Assembly (NCBI GenBank): GCA_965227905.1
Contig: OZ245780.1
Span: 4,650,001 to 4,714,000, forward strand
Length of the DNA: 64,000 nt
Origin: CBDDHT01 sp965227905
GTDB lineage: Bacteria; Pseudomonadota; Alphaproteobacteria; Rhizobiales; Methyloligellaceae
Direction of reading: 5' to 3'
The translations under genes and the position numbers were made by a program. The stretch's first letter is position 1. Every line of letters starts with the position of its first letter. The notes beneath the pieces were generated by a model that saw nothing but the letters and a program-made list of their open reading frames with translations, made no database searches and had not been told where the DNA came from. This document shows positions 27,728 to 37,200 of the stretch, one piece after another.

Positions 27728-29128
27728 TTAGAGCCGCTCGTCCTGGATGTAGTACAGCTTGTACATGATCCGCTGACCGAGGCGCCGGAAGGGCGTAAGC
27801 ACACCGTGGCTCGGCAGTTGCGACGTAAAGATCGGCAGGTCGAGCCCCTGCCCCTTGCCGGCCACCATCTGTGCCATCCGCTTGCCGGCCTGCGCCGAAT
27901 ACATGACGCCATTGCCGCCATATCCCATCGCGTAATAGATCGTCTCCTTCGGATCCGGCTGGAAGATCCGAGGCATCATATCGTGGCTGACATCGACCCA
28001 CCCCCACCAGGAATAATCGAGATCGATCCCCTTCAAGGCCGGGAACTTTCGGGCCATCCCCTCCATGAGCAACGCGAGATGGGCCGGGTTCTCGGCATCC
28101 TTGCCGTTGATCGCGCTGCGGCTGCCCATCTGCAAACGGCCATCAGGAAGATACCGGTAGTAATGGCGAAGCGTGCGCGTGTCGGTCAGCGGTGAGCCAA
28201 CCTTGAAGCCACATGCCTCTTTCTCCTCGTCCGTCAGATGGCGCGTCACTACCGAGTTAGACAAGATCGGCATCAATCGGTTCTTGGTCCGGTTCGAGAG
28301 ACCGGGCGGCGTGTAACCGGCTGTTGCCAGCGCAACCGCCCGTGCCCGCACTGTCCCGCCAGGAGTCGTGAGATGATGCACGCCATTGACGATCTTCCAT
28401 CCCATAACAGGGCTCGCCGGATGCACCTTGGCTCCCAGCTTGCGGGCAAGATTGAGGTAGCCGAAGGCCAGCTTCGCCGCGTGGATGCAGATGCCATCGG
28501 GCTCGTGTAGTGCGCCGAACGATTCCTGGTCATTGACAACGGTTTCGCGGACTTCGTCCTTGCTCATCATCCGGCAGCCATAGCCGAAGACCTCGTTCAA
28601 CAGGTCCGACTCTGCTTTCAGCTTGGGAATCGCCCCAGGCTTATGCGCGAGATAGAAGTGACCGCCGTCCTGTGGCTCGCAATCGAACTCGCCCGATCCG
28701 ATAAGGTCCCGAAAGAGCTCGAAGGCTTCGCCGATCTCAGCATGCATCTTGCGTGCAACATCGACGCCCCAACGCTTGATCCAGTCGGAACGCTTCAGAC
28801 GGCCGGAGGAGATCTGCGCCTGTCCACCATTGCGGGTCGAGCAGCCCCAGGCAACCGTATTGGCTTCGAGAACGGTCGCCTTGATGCCGTGCTCCTTGGC
28901 GAGATGGATGGCGCAACTCAGGCCCGTATAACCCGAGCCGACGACAACGACATCAACATCCATATCGCCTGAGACCGGGCCATCGTCTTCCGGTGGCGTA
29001 CCGGCCGTTCCAATCCAGTACGTCGGGGCATAATCACGGTTGTGACCGGGACCGGCATCGACCAGCGGGTCATAGCGTGGGTCGTAGCTTGCACGTGGCC
29101 AGTGTTTGGGGCGGACACTATCGGACAT
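27728..29128 (-). CDS. tauY: Taurine dehydrogenase large subunit (FAD, DAO family)
   Basis: 466 residues. A Rossmann motif VVVGSGYTGLSCA near residue 60 binds FAD, and the sequence continues as a D-amino-acid-oxidase-type fold (TRNGGQAQ, GYTPPGL, GYGGNGVMYSAQAGKRMAQMV region near 420). TauY with its small partner TauX oxidises taurine to sulfoacetaldehyde and ammonium with a cytochrome-type acceptor. The assignment rests on fold, length, the adjoining TauX-like gene and the convergent xsc. Without that context, a gamma-glutamylputrescine oxidase-like role would be an equal possibility. The 39-base gap to tauX indicates an operon. Confidence 0.78.
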   Translation of the reverse strand: MSDSVRPKHWPRASYDPRYDPLVDAGPGHNRDYAPTYWIGTAGTPPEDDGPVSGDMDVDVVVVGSGYTGLSCAIHLAKEHGIKATVLEANTVAWGCSTRNGGQAQISSGRLKRSDWIKRWGVDVARKMHAEIGEAFELFRDLIGSGEFDCEPQDGGHFYLAHKPGAIPKLKAESDLLNEVFGYGCRMMSKDEVRETVVNDQESFGALHEPDGICIHAAKLAFGYLNLARKLGAKVHPASPVMGWKIVNGVHHLTTPGGTVRARAVALATAGYTPPGLSNRTKNRLMPILSNSVVTRHLTDEEKEACGFKVGSPLTDTRTLRHYYRYLPDGRLQMGSRSAINGKDAENPAHLALLMEGMARKFPALKGIDLDYSWWGWVDVSHDMMPRIFQPDPKETIYYAMGYGGNGVMYSAQAGKRMAQMVAGKGQGLDLPIFTSQLPSHGVLTPFRRLGQRIMYKLYYIQDERL

Positions 29129-29167
29129 TGGGAAACCCTCCAGCCTTCCAGGAAGGCAGAATATCTA

Positions 29168-29563
29168 TCAGGCAGCAAGTGCCGGACGGTCTTTGCGGAA
29201 AGCCTGTTTGACGACGATCTTGCCGTCTCGCAGAGTGAAAATGTCGGCACCTTCAGCTTCGATCCGTGTGCCATCGGACGCGGTGCCGCTAAAAGTCCAT
29301 TCGGAAACAGCACGATCGCCCGACACGAAATGGCTGTGATGATCCCAATGGGCATCGGGCATGGCTGCCCAAACGGCTGAGAATGCATCGGCAACGGCGG
29401 CAGCGCCCTCGATCTTGTTGCCATACACCTCGGGCCCGCCAACGGTGTAGAAGACGCAATCGTCGGCGAACGGCGCCATGACACCATCGACGTCATGACG
29501 ATTGAAGGCGTCGAAGACCGCTTCGAGATCGGCGGCGGTCAGATTTGAAGGTGTTGTCGTCAT
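29168..29563 (-). CDS. tauX: SnoaL/NTF2-like protein, probable taurine dehydrogenase small subunit
   Basis: 131 residues forming one NTF2-like cone: VFDAFNRHDVDGVMAPFADDCVF, then GAAAVADAFSAVWAAMPDAHWD, then EGADIFTLRDGKIV. The TauX subunit of taurine dehydrogenase belongs to this fold class, and the next gene is the flavoprotein TauY, which supports the pairing. Alone, the family is catalytically diverse. It is the promoter-proximal gene of the tauXY unit and is divergent from a LysR regulator. Confidence 0.7.
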   Translation of the reverse strand: MTTTPSNLTAADLEAVFDAFNRHDVDGVMAPFADDCVFYTVGGPEVYGNKIEGAAAVADAFSAVWAAMPDAHWDHHSHFVSGDRAVSEWTFSGTASDGTRIEAEGADIFTLRDGKIVVKQAFRKDRPALAA

Positions 29564-29710
29564 TGCAGGGTCCTTTTCTCAACCAAGATGCCGGCCGCGA
29601 ATTTCGCGCCCGATCGGAGTTATTTCGATGTCTGGTATGACCTGTAAGGGAGTTCGGAGATTGTTGCCACTTCAGGATGGGGCCAACGAAATTCGCCTAG
29701 CACGGAAACG

Positions 29711-29762
29711 ATGTTTCATATATATGGAAAAATCGAACTTAGATTGCATTTTTATGAAACAT
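29711..29762. promoter_or_regulatory. Inverted repeat in the tauX-lysR intergenic region
   Basis: ATGTTTCATA at 29711-29720 is exactly inverted as TATGAAACAT at 29753-29762, four bases before the LysR start. The position in a divergent LysR/tauX region is typical of autoregulatory LysR binding sites, with a second role in tauXY control. Confidence 0.55.
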
Positions 29763-29766
29763 TCAA

Positions 29767-30708
29767 ATGGCACCGAAATCCCTCGTCAAACAGATCAGCG
29801 ATGTCGACATCCGGCTGCTGCGTGTTTTTCACGCGATCGTCGCGAGTGGCGGCTTGTCCGCCGCCGAGCTCACGCTGAATATCGGGCGCTCGACGATTAG
29901 CAGACACCTGACGGATCTGGAGGTTCGGCTCGGCATCAAACTGTGCGACCGTGGACCGGCCGGCTTCTCCCTCACCCGAGAGGGCGAACGCGTGCTCGAG
30001 GCATCGACCCACCTGCTGGCAGCAATCGATACGTTCCGCACCGAGGTCAACGACGTACACGACCGTCTGGTCGGCACGTTGGCAATCGCTCTGTTCGAGA
30101 ACACGATTACCAACCCAAAAGCACAGATCTCAACAGCGATTGGTGCGTTCGATGCGCTTGCGCCTGACGTAAAACTCCAGGTATCCGTGGAGTCGATCAA
30201 CGATATCGAGAACGGTATTCTAAACGGTCGGCTTGCAATGGGAATCATCCCCGCCCATCGCAAATCGGCGAGCCTCGACTACGACCCACTTTATGACGAA
30301 CAGATGTTCCTCTATTGCGGTCAGGGACACGCATTCTTCGACGCATCCCCAAAGACGATCCGCACCGCCGACGTCCGTGCCGCAAAGTATGCCGGCCTCG
30401 CCTACCATTCACCAAACATGATTGTGAGCAACAAGCGACGCCTGCGCCGCCATGCCGAAGCCAATGACGAAGAGGCTCTGGCGGCCCTGATCCTCTCTGG
30501 CTGTTATATCGGGTTTTTGCCGGACCATTTCGCCAGCGCCCATGTCGAGGCCGGCACAATGCGGGCGGTGCGGCCCGACCTTTATAGCTATCAAAGTGAT
30601 TTTGCGGCCATCGTCAGGCGACAGCCGAAGCCATCACGCGCGACGGAGACGTTTCTGGCCTGTTTGAGGCGGGCGCATGAAACCGGTGGCTCTCCCTCAC
30701 GCCGATAG
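29767..30708 (+). CDS. LysR-family regulator, probable tauXY regulator
   Basis: 313 residues. The winged helix is at about 10-70 (VFHAIVASGGLSAAELTLNIGRSTISRHLTDLEVRLG, region only), followed by an effector domain with GTLAIALFENTITNP and an FLPDHFASAHVEAG segment. It is transcribed away from tauXY, and an exact 10-base inverted repeat lies directly before its start. Taurine clusters in other bacteria usually use the MocR-like TauR, so a LysR protein here would be a different solution. Its last 12 bases overlap the convergent DUF2161 gene. Confidence 0.9.
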   Translation: MAPKSLVKQISDVDIRLLRVFHAIVASGGLSAAELTLNIGRSTISRHLTDLEVRLGIKLCDRGPAGFSLTREGERVLEASTHLLAAIDTFRTEVNDVHDRLVGTLAIALFENTITNPKAQISTAIGAFDALAPDVKLQVSVESINDIENGILNGRLAMGIIPAHRKSASLDYDPLYDEQMFLYCGQGHAFFDASPKTIRTADVRAAKYAGLAYHSPNMIVSNKRRLRRHAEANDEEALAALILSGCYIGFLPDHFASAHVEAGTMRAVRPDLYSYQSDFAAIVRRQPKPSRATETFLACLRRAHETGGSPSRR

Positions 30709-31389
30709 CCTTTCCAATTCTGCATCGTAGATGACCAACGCCTCTTCCCCCTTGGGCGTGATCGTATAGATGCCCGTCTGAACGCGCTCGAACCATCCAT
30801 AGTGATTGTCCGCCATGATCCGCCGCGCCGTCTCCACATTCGTCGCGCTGGCAACTTGCGAAGCCTTGGTCGGACCGTTTTCCTGCAGCGTATTCAGGCA
30901 TCGTAGCGCATCCTGTCTATACGCCGTCACCAGGCCTTTGCGTGTCGCACCGCCCCTGTTGGGATCGCCAACCCGTTTCGCAAACTCCTTGAGAAGTCGC
31001 GCCTGTTTCGGTTTGGACTGGCGCGGTTTGTAGGGACCGGGATCGACATGCACTTCCACGAACGCGTCCTTGAGCCTCACGGTAATCAGCCCAAGACCCA
31101 GCCGGCGGCAAAGTGAAACGTTGCTCTTCAATGCCTTTTTGAACGCCTTTCCGGGCTTACGCGGCACTGCCATATACACGATGTCGGTGATACTCTGCCG
31201 TTCGACAGCCTGATGAAAGAGCGACAGGGAAAACGCGGTCTTGAGTTCGACGATCACAGGCGATTCATCGCCACGACATCCAACCACATCTATGGCGCCG
31301 ACCTCGCCTTTCACGTCATAGCCCTGCCCTTCCAACAACGACTTGATGGGCTCGTAAAGATCAGTCTCGCGGATCGTCGGTGACGGCAT
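30697..31389 (-). CDS. DUF2161 protein with PD-(D/E)xK nuclease-like core
   Basis: 230 residues from ATG 31389. The N-terminal half has GEVGAIDVVGCRGDESPVIVELKT, giving the Asp...Glu-x-Lys arrangement of PD-(D/E)xK nucleases, and the C-terminal half has a winged-helix-like region (GPTKASQVASATNVETARRI). The family is usually named DUF2161 and lacks a settled function. It is convergent with the LysR gene, with a 12-base overlap. No restriction or methylase partner is adjacent. Confidence 0.85.
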   Translation of the reverse strand: MPSPTIRETDLYEPIKSLLEGQGYDVKGEVGAIDVVGCRGDESPVIVELKTAFSLSLFHQAVERQSITDIVYMAVPRKPGKAFKKALKSNVSLCRRLGLGLITVRLKDAFVEVHVDPGPYKPRQSKPKQARLLKEFAKRVGDPNRGGATRKGLVTAYRQDALRCLNTLQENGPTKASQVASATNVETARRIMADNHYGWFERVQTGIYTITPKGEEALVIYDAELERLSA

Positions 31390-31511
31390 CAGGCTGTCCA
31401 GTTTTGGCGTTGGTTCAAGAAGAGTGTGCGTGAACAAGGTGAAACTTTAGTTTCACGATTCGATAAGGGCGAGGCAATGCGATGCCTGCGGGTCTGACTC
31501 GAATATCCTGA

Positions 31512-31587
31512 AGCCGGCCCGCTCCCCCGGCCCAACCGTCCAATAAGTGTACCCTCGGGGTGGTTCGGCCGAGGGAGAGGGCCGGCT
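31512..31587. repeat. GC-rich imperfect palindrome with 21-bp arms
   Basis: Arms at 31512-31532 and 31567-31587 are inverted copies with two mismatches, separated by 34 bases. It lies in the 328-base gap (31390-31717) between divergent genes, which otherwise shows no coding sequence. It may be an intergenic repeat or a structured leader. Confidence 0.6.
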
Positions 31588-31717
31588 GTGTCCGAGCCGG
31601 CTTTGACAATTTGTCGCCCTTCACGTTGGCGTGATGAGCACCCACGCACATAGAATCCGCATGCTTCTACTGCCATCTAACAATCAAGACTTCATCGGAA
31701 TAGCTGGAGCAGCGCCA

Positions 31718-32758
31718 ATGACCAGATCCATTAGCCGTCGCGGTGTTTTGGTTGGCACCGCAAGCGCGTCGCTGACGATGGCGGCCGCCCCTCTTCTCCC
31801 GGCCTTCGCAAACGACATCCCATCTCTCGCACCTTCGGAAGGGCTGACGAAAAGCGTCACGGAGTTTCTCACTTTATTGGATGAGCCCAAACGGAAACTC
31901 GCGCGGTTCACCTGGGATGGACCGGAATGGCGCCGTTGGAATTATTTCGGCGGCGGCGGGTTCATCAAGCCGGGTCTCCGCCTTGAGCAAATGACGGAAT
32001 CAGAGCGGGACGCAACCTGGGCAATCCTCAGCCAAGTCCTGTCTCCGTCGGGTTTGGAAAAAGCACGAAACGTCATGCTGTTGCAGGACATTCTGGCGGC
32101 AGCGGGCAATGGGCGCGGCCAACGCTCGTCCAAACGCTTTTCGATCGCCATCTTCGGAGAGCCGGCGCCAAAGGGCCCCTGGGGCGTTCGCCTCGAAGGG
32201 CACCATCTCTCGCTTTCTTTCTCGGTGCGCAACAACCGGATCGTCTCAGTGACGCCTGCGGCATTCGCCGCGCTGCCGAACCGGGTCATGAGCGGGCCGC
32301 ACCGCGGCCTGAACACATTGCAGGGCGAAGAGAAACTCGCCCGTCAGTTACAGGCCGACCTCACGCCGGCGTTGAAAACCCGTGCCCTTGTGCGAGACCG
32401 CCACCTTTTCAATATTCTCTCATCTGCAGGCCGCGAGCGCGACAACACTGAGAAAGTCGGCATCGCCGCGGCCGATATGAGCGACACACAACGCGACCTT
32501 CTGTGGCAGTTGATTGAGACCTATGCCGTCGAACCTTATGCAGGCGATATGGCGACAGCGCAGAAGACGCGTATCAAGGCCGGCGATCCGGCAGCGGTTC
32601 ATTTCGGCTGGTACGGCCCGAACACGGAAGAGCGCTCGTTTGGATATCGAATCATTGGTGATGAATTCGTGATCGAGCTGGGCTGCATCGATGGACAGGC
32701 CCAGCACCTTCATCCCATCTACCACGACCTATCCAACACACTCGGCCGGGCGGCCTGA
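31718..32758 (+). CDS. TAT-exported DUF3500 protein
   Basis: 346 residues from ATG 31718, with GGAGCAG upstream. SRRGVLVG at residues 6-13 followed by an Ala-rich hydrophobic stretch is a twin-arginine signal. The mature part has the DUF3500 features HHLSLSFSVRNN, HFGWYGPN, YRIIGDEFVIEL and a late HLHPIYHD histidine cluster that could bind metal. Function of DUF3500 proteins is not established. No operon partner is apparent. Confidence 0.85.
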   Translation: MTRSISRRGVLVGTASASLTMAAAPLLPAFANDIPSLAPSEGLTKSVTEFLTLLDEPKRKLARFTWDGPEWRRWNYFGGGGFIKPGLRLEQMTESERDATWAILSQVLSPSGLEKARNVMLLQDILAAAGNGRGQRSSKRFSIAIFGEPAPKGPWGVRLEGHHLSLSFSVRNNRIVSVTPAAFAALPNRVMSGPHRGLNTLQGEEKLARQLQADLTPALKTRALVRDRHLFNILSSAGRERDNTEKVGIAAADMSDTQRDLLWQLIETYAVEPYAGDMATAQKTRIKAGDPAAVHFGWYGPNTEERSFGYRIIGDEFVIELGCIDGQAQHLHPIYHDLSNTLGRAA

Positions 32759-32808
32759 AGGCAAGGAAATGAGTTCCGATGACTACCTTTGTATTGCCGA
32801 TGAAGCCT

Positions 32809-34224
32809 CTAGCGGACCCGCCATATATGGACGACCGGCGCCGCCCCTTCGGCAAACAGCTCTAGCATATAAAGCAAACTATTCGCGCGATCGAAAGCGA
32901 CGCCACCGGTGCGATGTTTTCGTTGCGGACCGATACCCGCTAGCTGGTCCGTATCGGGCGTTCGTGTGAGAAACAGGTGTTCATCGATATCGAGCACGGC
33001 GTAGGGCTGAGGCTCCCAAGGCTTCAGTCGGCCTTTAGCCACTCTGGCCAGATCGAGCGGATTGTAGAGGATAAATTGGGCATCGAATCGTGTGCTCCAC
33101 CAACCACGCATATCGTCATGCCTCTTGCATTCGATCATGTCCCGAGGTGCGCACGGCGAACCGTCTGACTTTCGACACGCGGTGAAATTGCCAACAGCCG
33201 CACCTTGGACACAAGGGATATCGGCGCCCTCGGGATTGGCGAATCCATACCAGTATTTGGCACCTGTCCCTTTGGTGCCGGCAAACAGAACAGCGGACTT
33301 GCCTGTCGTTGACGTGATCCACGCGCCGCCACTCCACTCGTCGGGGTGCTGATAGCCGCTCAGGGCGCGTTCGATCTTTTCGGTGCGTCGGGAGCTCTCG
33401 TAAAGCAGAAGGGTTACCTCTGCGAGCCGTGTGCCGGGAGGATGCGGTGTTCCCTTATCGTCAATCCAGGGGCGGTACGCAAAGAGCGCCGGGCCGAGAC
33501 CTGACCAGCCGCCGTCTCTGTAGCGCCCCGTCGCAAGGATACGGCCACCGACATGGGTATCGGCCCACGTCTTCGGGATATCGAAGAGGAAACCGTTGAC
33601 GCTGTAGAAGGACTGATCACCGATAAACCAACTCCCCTGAAACCGAGGCAACGCGAGATTGGGTTCGAACCAGGCGTGGGTCGGTGATGGCGTCTCCGGC
33701 TCGAAGTGCTGCCCCCAGGCGAGATGAATCCGGGGCCCTGTCGCCGGCAACTCGAGATATTGCATGCCGACGACCGGTATCTCCGTGAAGTGCGGGAATT
33801 GCCCCTTCGCGACATCGTGAAATCGCTGCAGGAAACTTGCCCGGTTCAACGCTCTCAGATTCTTGGACCTAACCGGCTTTGGGATCGCGATCTCGGCGAC
33901 CTGATTGCCGTCCGACAATTCGCCATAAGGCATCCTGTCGTGACCGGTGATGAAAAGCGAGCCGGGAAAACCGTCCTTCGGTCCCTTGGGGTCGCCTCCA
34001 GGTCGAAAGGTCATGGCATTTCCGCCATAGGCGAACGTCTTTGGCCGCTCTCCACCCTCCGGCAACAGGAAGGCCCCAAGATACTCGAAATCGGTTGTCG
34101 CCACGGTTTGTGTCTTGGGCGCGCCAAGGAGGTTCCCGCCGACGGTCGCTGGCAGCAACAGTGTCAGGACTGCCATTGTAGCTGCACACCGACGAAGACT
34201 GGACGTCAACTGCTTCATCCACAT
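32809..34224 (-). CDS. Secreted protein of unknown function downstream of the DUF11 giant
   Basis: 471 residues from ATG 34224 (M-W-M-K-Q); ATG 34218 is an alternative. Residues 1-35 are a signal peptide ending near GGNLLGA. The mature protein is rich in aromatic and glycine residues with GGNAMTFRPGG, FITGHDRMPYGE, NGFLFDIP and DEHLFLTRT, suggesting a beta-propeller or similar. No known family is recognised. The longer open frame reaching 34974 is rejected because its first 250 residues are the antisense phase of the upstream gene's repeats. The gene lies 22 bases after the 1964-residue protein and is very likely in its operon. Confidence 0.7.
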   Translation of the reverse strand: MWMKQLTSSLRRCAATMAVLTLLLPATVGGNLLGAPKTQTVATTDFEYLGAFLLPEGGERPKTFAYGGNAMTFRPGGDPKGPKDGFPGSLFITGHDRMPYGELSDGNQVAEIAIPKPVRSKNLRALNRASFLQRFHDVAKGQFPHFTEIPVVGMQYLELPATGPRIHLAWGQHFEPETPSPTHAWFEPNLALPRFQGSWFIGDQSFYSVNGFLFDIPKTWADTHVGGRILATGRYRDGGWSGLGPALFAYRPWIDDKGTPHPPGTRLAEVTLLLYESSRRTEKIERALSGYQHPDEWSGGAWITSTTGKSAVLFAGTKGTGAKYWYGFANPEGADIPCVQGAAVGNFTACRKSDGSPCAPRDMIECKRHDDMRGWWSTRFDAQFILYNPLDLARVAKGRLKPWEPQPYAVLDIDEHLFLTRTPDTDQLAGIGPQRKHRTGGVAFDRANSLLYMLELFAEGAAPVVHIWRVR

Positions 34225-34246
34225 GGTCCAAAACCGATGGGCCTCT

Positions 34247-37200
34247 CTAGCGGAGTTGCGGTCTGGGTTGCGTCCGGCGGCGCGCGCACAGGTTTGAGCC
34301 AACCTGCTTGATCTGCCAGCCCTGGCGCACCAGAGCCTTGGCTTTCTCGCGGCTGACCTTGACCCATCCCGAAGGACATGCGGCTTGCGGCCGAGGCCGT
34401 GCACGAGGCGCACAAGTCCGGCCATTCCAGACAGGCCTGCTCGGTGGACAGACGCATTTGCCTTGCTTGAGCACGCGACCACCTGTGCAGGTCGGCGCGG
34501 GCTTGATGCAGGCCCGCTTCTGCGCGTTCCACCGGGTCCCGCCAGTGCAGGCGACACAGCTCTTTCCTGTCCAATGCGGCTTATTCGCCGGGCACACGCA
34601 CGTATTCCTGCGCGGGCTCCAGATACGTCCGCTGGTGCAGGTCGGCGTCGGTTTGATGCAGGCACGCTTCTGAGCGTTCCACCGGGTCCCGCCGGTGCAG
34701 GCGATACAGCTCTTTCCTGTCCAATGCGGCCTATTCGCCGGGCACACGCATGTATTCCTGCGCGGGCTCCAGATACGTCCGCTGGTGCAGGTCGGCGTCG
34801 GTTTGATGCAGGCGCGTTTTTGAGCGTTCCATCGGGTCCCGCCGGTGCAGGCGACACATCTCTGCCCTGTCCAATTCGGTCGGCTGCTTGGACAGACGCA
34901 CTGACCTTGGTCGTTGCGCGTGCGCCCGCCTGTGCAAGTCGGCGTAACCGGCGGGGTCGTTCTCCTCTGTGCACACCAGATCGTGCGCCCGCTCCGCGTC
35001 ACCCGCTTGACCTGCCAACCTCTCCTCGACAGGATTTTGGCCCTCTCACGACTCATCTCGGTCCAGCCCGCCTCGCAACGCGGCGGTGGCGCGACAACAG
35101 GCGGCAGATCGGCAGCCTGGATCTCAACATCAGTGCAGGCCCGGTCATTGTCGGCTCGGGCATCGCCATTACCCCAGTCGCCAAACAGCTGGCGCATGAG
35201 GGCGTTGTCGATCCGACCCGTTACAGGCAGCCCGACGCGTTTCTGATAGTCGCGAACGGCTTTGCGCGTACGGGCACCCGCTTTGCCATCCGGCGCACCT
35301 GCCGGGAACCCACTCTGACTGAGCGCCCGTTGTACGGCCCGCACCCGTGCAGTAGGAGACCAATCGATAGTGGCGCAATTGCGGAGCACGCCCGTTGCAT
35401 TGCGGCTTGTCGTAAATGCAAGGGAGAGCGTATTGGATTCGCCTGGGGCGATCTGGGTTGCAGGATGGTTGCAGCGGACCCGCCCGCGCAGCGAGCGACA
35501 GACCCAAGGTGCAGAACCTGACTGGGTCAGCCGGGCACCGGCCGGCGTGAGTATGTCCGTGATCTGCAACGGGCCTGAGAAGGTACCTTGGCCACTATTG
35601 ACCGTCACGACGGCGAAACTGCAAGGCTTGCCGGCACGGCAGCTTTCTTGGGTCGGAACCTTGGTGATGCCGAGATCGGGAGCGGCCTGAGATGGCAAGG
35701 GCTGAGCCGTTGGCGCCGGCATCTTCTTGGCGCACATGATACTCCGACCGCTTCGTCTCACCTGCTTCATCTGCCAGCCTTCCGAAACGAGTTGCTTGGC
35801 GCGCGGCCGTGTGACCGGAATCCAGCCTACATCGCAAACGGGCAGATCCGTTTCAAAGAGCGGCGTCACGATACACTTGCGATCATTGTCGGAATTTCGG
35901 TCGCCAGCAATCGCCGCGATACCGTCGAACAAGACCCGCCAAAGATCTTCGTTGATCGCCCCGGTCGGTGCGAGACCGTTTGCGGCCTGATAGGCACGGA
36001 TCGCACGCCGTTCCGTTGTCCCGATCGTACCGTCGATGTCCCGCTCACCAATATAACCTTCCATTGCCAGCGCGCGTTCGACCCAAAGATGACGATTTCG
36101 CTCATCGCTGGGATAGAGACCGGGCCATCTGAGCCATGCACAATTCCGTGCACCGCCAGCCGCGCGGTTTTCCATCAGATCGCCGACGTTTTCGCCCAAG
36201 CGGATCGTCAGCGTCAGCGTGACGCTTTCCCGTTCCCTAAGGGTCACCACATCGTGCCTGCAATCGGCGGCACCCGAGTAATCGACGCAGTTCCACTCGG
36301 CCGATGCCCGCACGAACCTGTCGAAGACGTAACCGGGATAGGTGTCGTTCAGGAAGATCGGACCCCGATAGGTACCGGGGCCCTGATTGACCACGGTGAT
36401 CGTATAGGTGCAATTCGCGCCGGGTGAACAGTTGGTCGGTCCCCTCTTCTTGACAACCAGATCGATCGGCGACTCCGTGGGGCTGGACGGATCCAGGATA
36501 TCGATAATGCCGGAGCTGACATCCGTACTTGGAATTGGATCCCGTTTTTTCTCGTCGGGCCACACGATCTGCATATCGTGCTGGATGGTCGAACCTTTGA
36601 AATCCTTCGGGACCGGCAATCTCAGAAGCATCACCTCCGTTTTGCCGGGCGCGAGGCGGAGCGACCGCGGCTGACACTGATAGGTGTTGCCGCTGACCTC
36701 ACAGGACCAGCCGCCCTTTGCGCCATCGACGGACTGGATGGGGAGAGCCGGCGTTAGCGAACCGCGAATGCCGATTGCGCCTGAGAACGGCTTCTCGCCG
36801 CCGTTCCTGACCCTGAATCCGGCCTGGCAGAGCGCGCCACGCTCGCATTCCGTGAAGTGTTCGATAATGAGGTCGAAGAAGATCGCGATCAAACCGATCG
36901 ACGTCTCCGAACAAGCACTATCATTCGCCGCAAGGTCGTCATTGGCATGCCCCATCTCGGGCCATGCCAGTCCGGCACAATTGCGTATTTGGTCCTGCTC
37001 ATAAGGGTCTGGCACGCGCCAGGTGATACGCACTGTCTCCGATGCGCCGGCCGCCAGAGTGGCGCCGGGATGCCGGCAGGTCGTGCCCGCAGGATGGGCC
37101 GTGCAATTCCAGCCATCGCCTTCGAATCCGACGAGATCGGGTACAGGCAGAATAAGGGCCGATCCCGGTTCCGGCGTGCTCAAGGCGTCGGTAAAGACGA

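Noticed and set aside
34225..34974. Upstream extension of the secreted protein downstream of the giant gene
   Set aside because: The added residues are the shifted phase of the Cys-rich tandem repeats; the signal peptide begins at 34224.
34385..35521. Plus-strand open frame across the tandem repeats
   Set aside because: It exists because the repeats lack stops in the antisense phase; it has no signal, motif or ribosome site.
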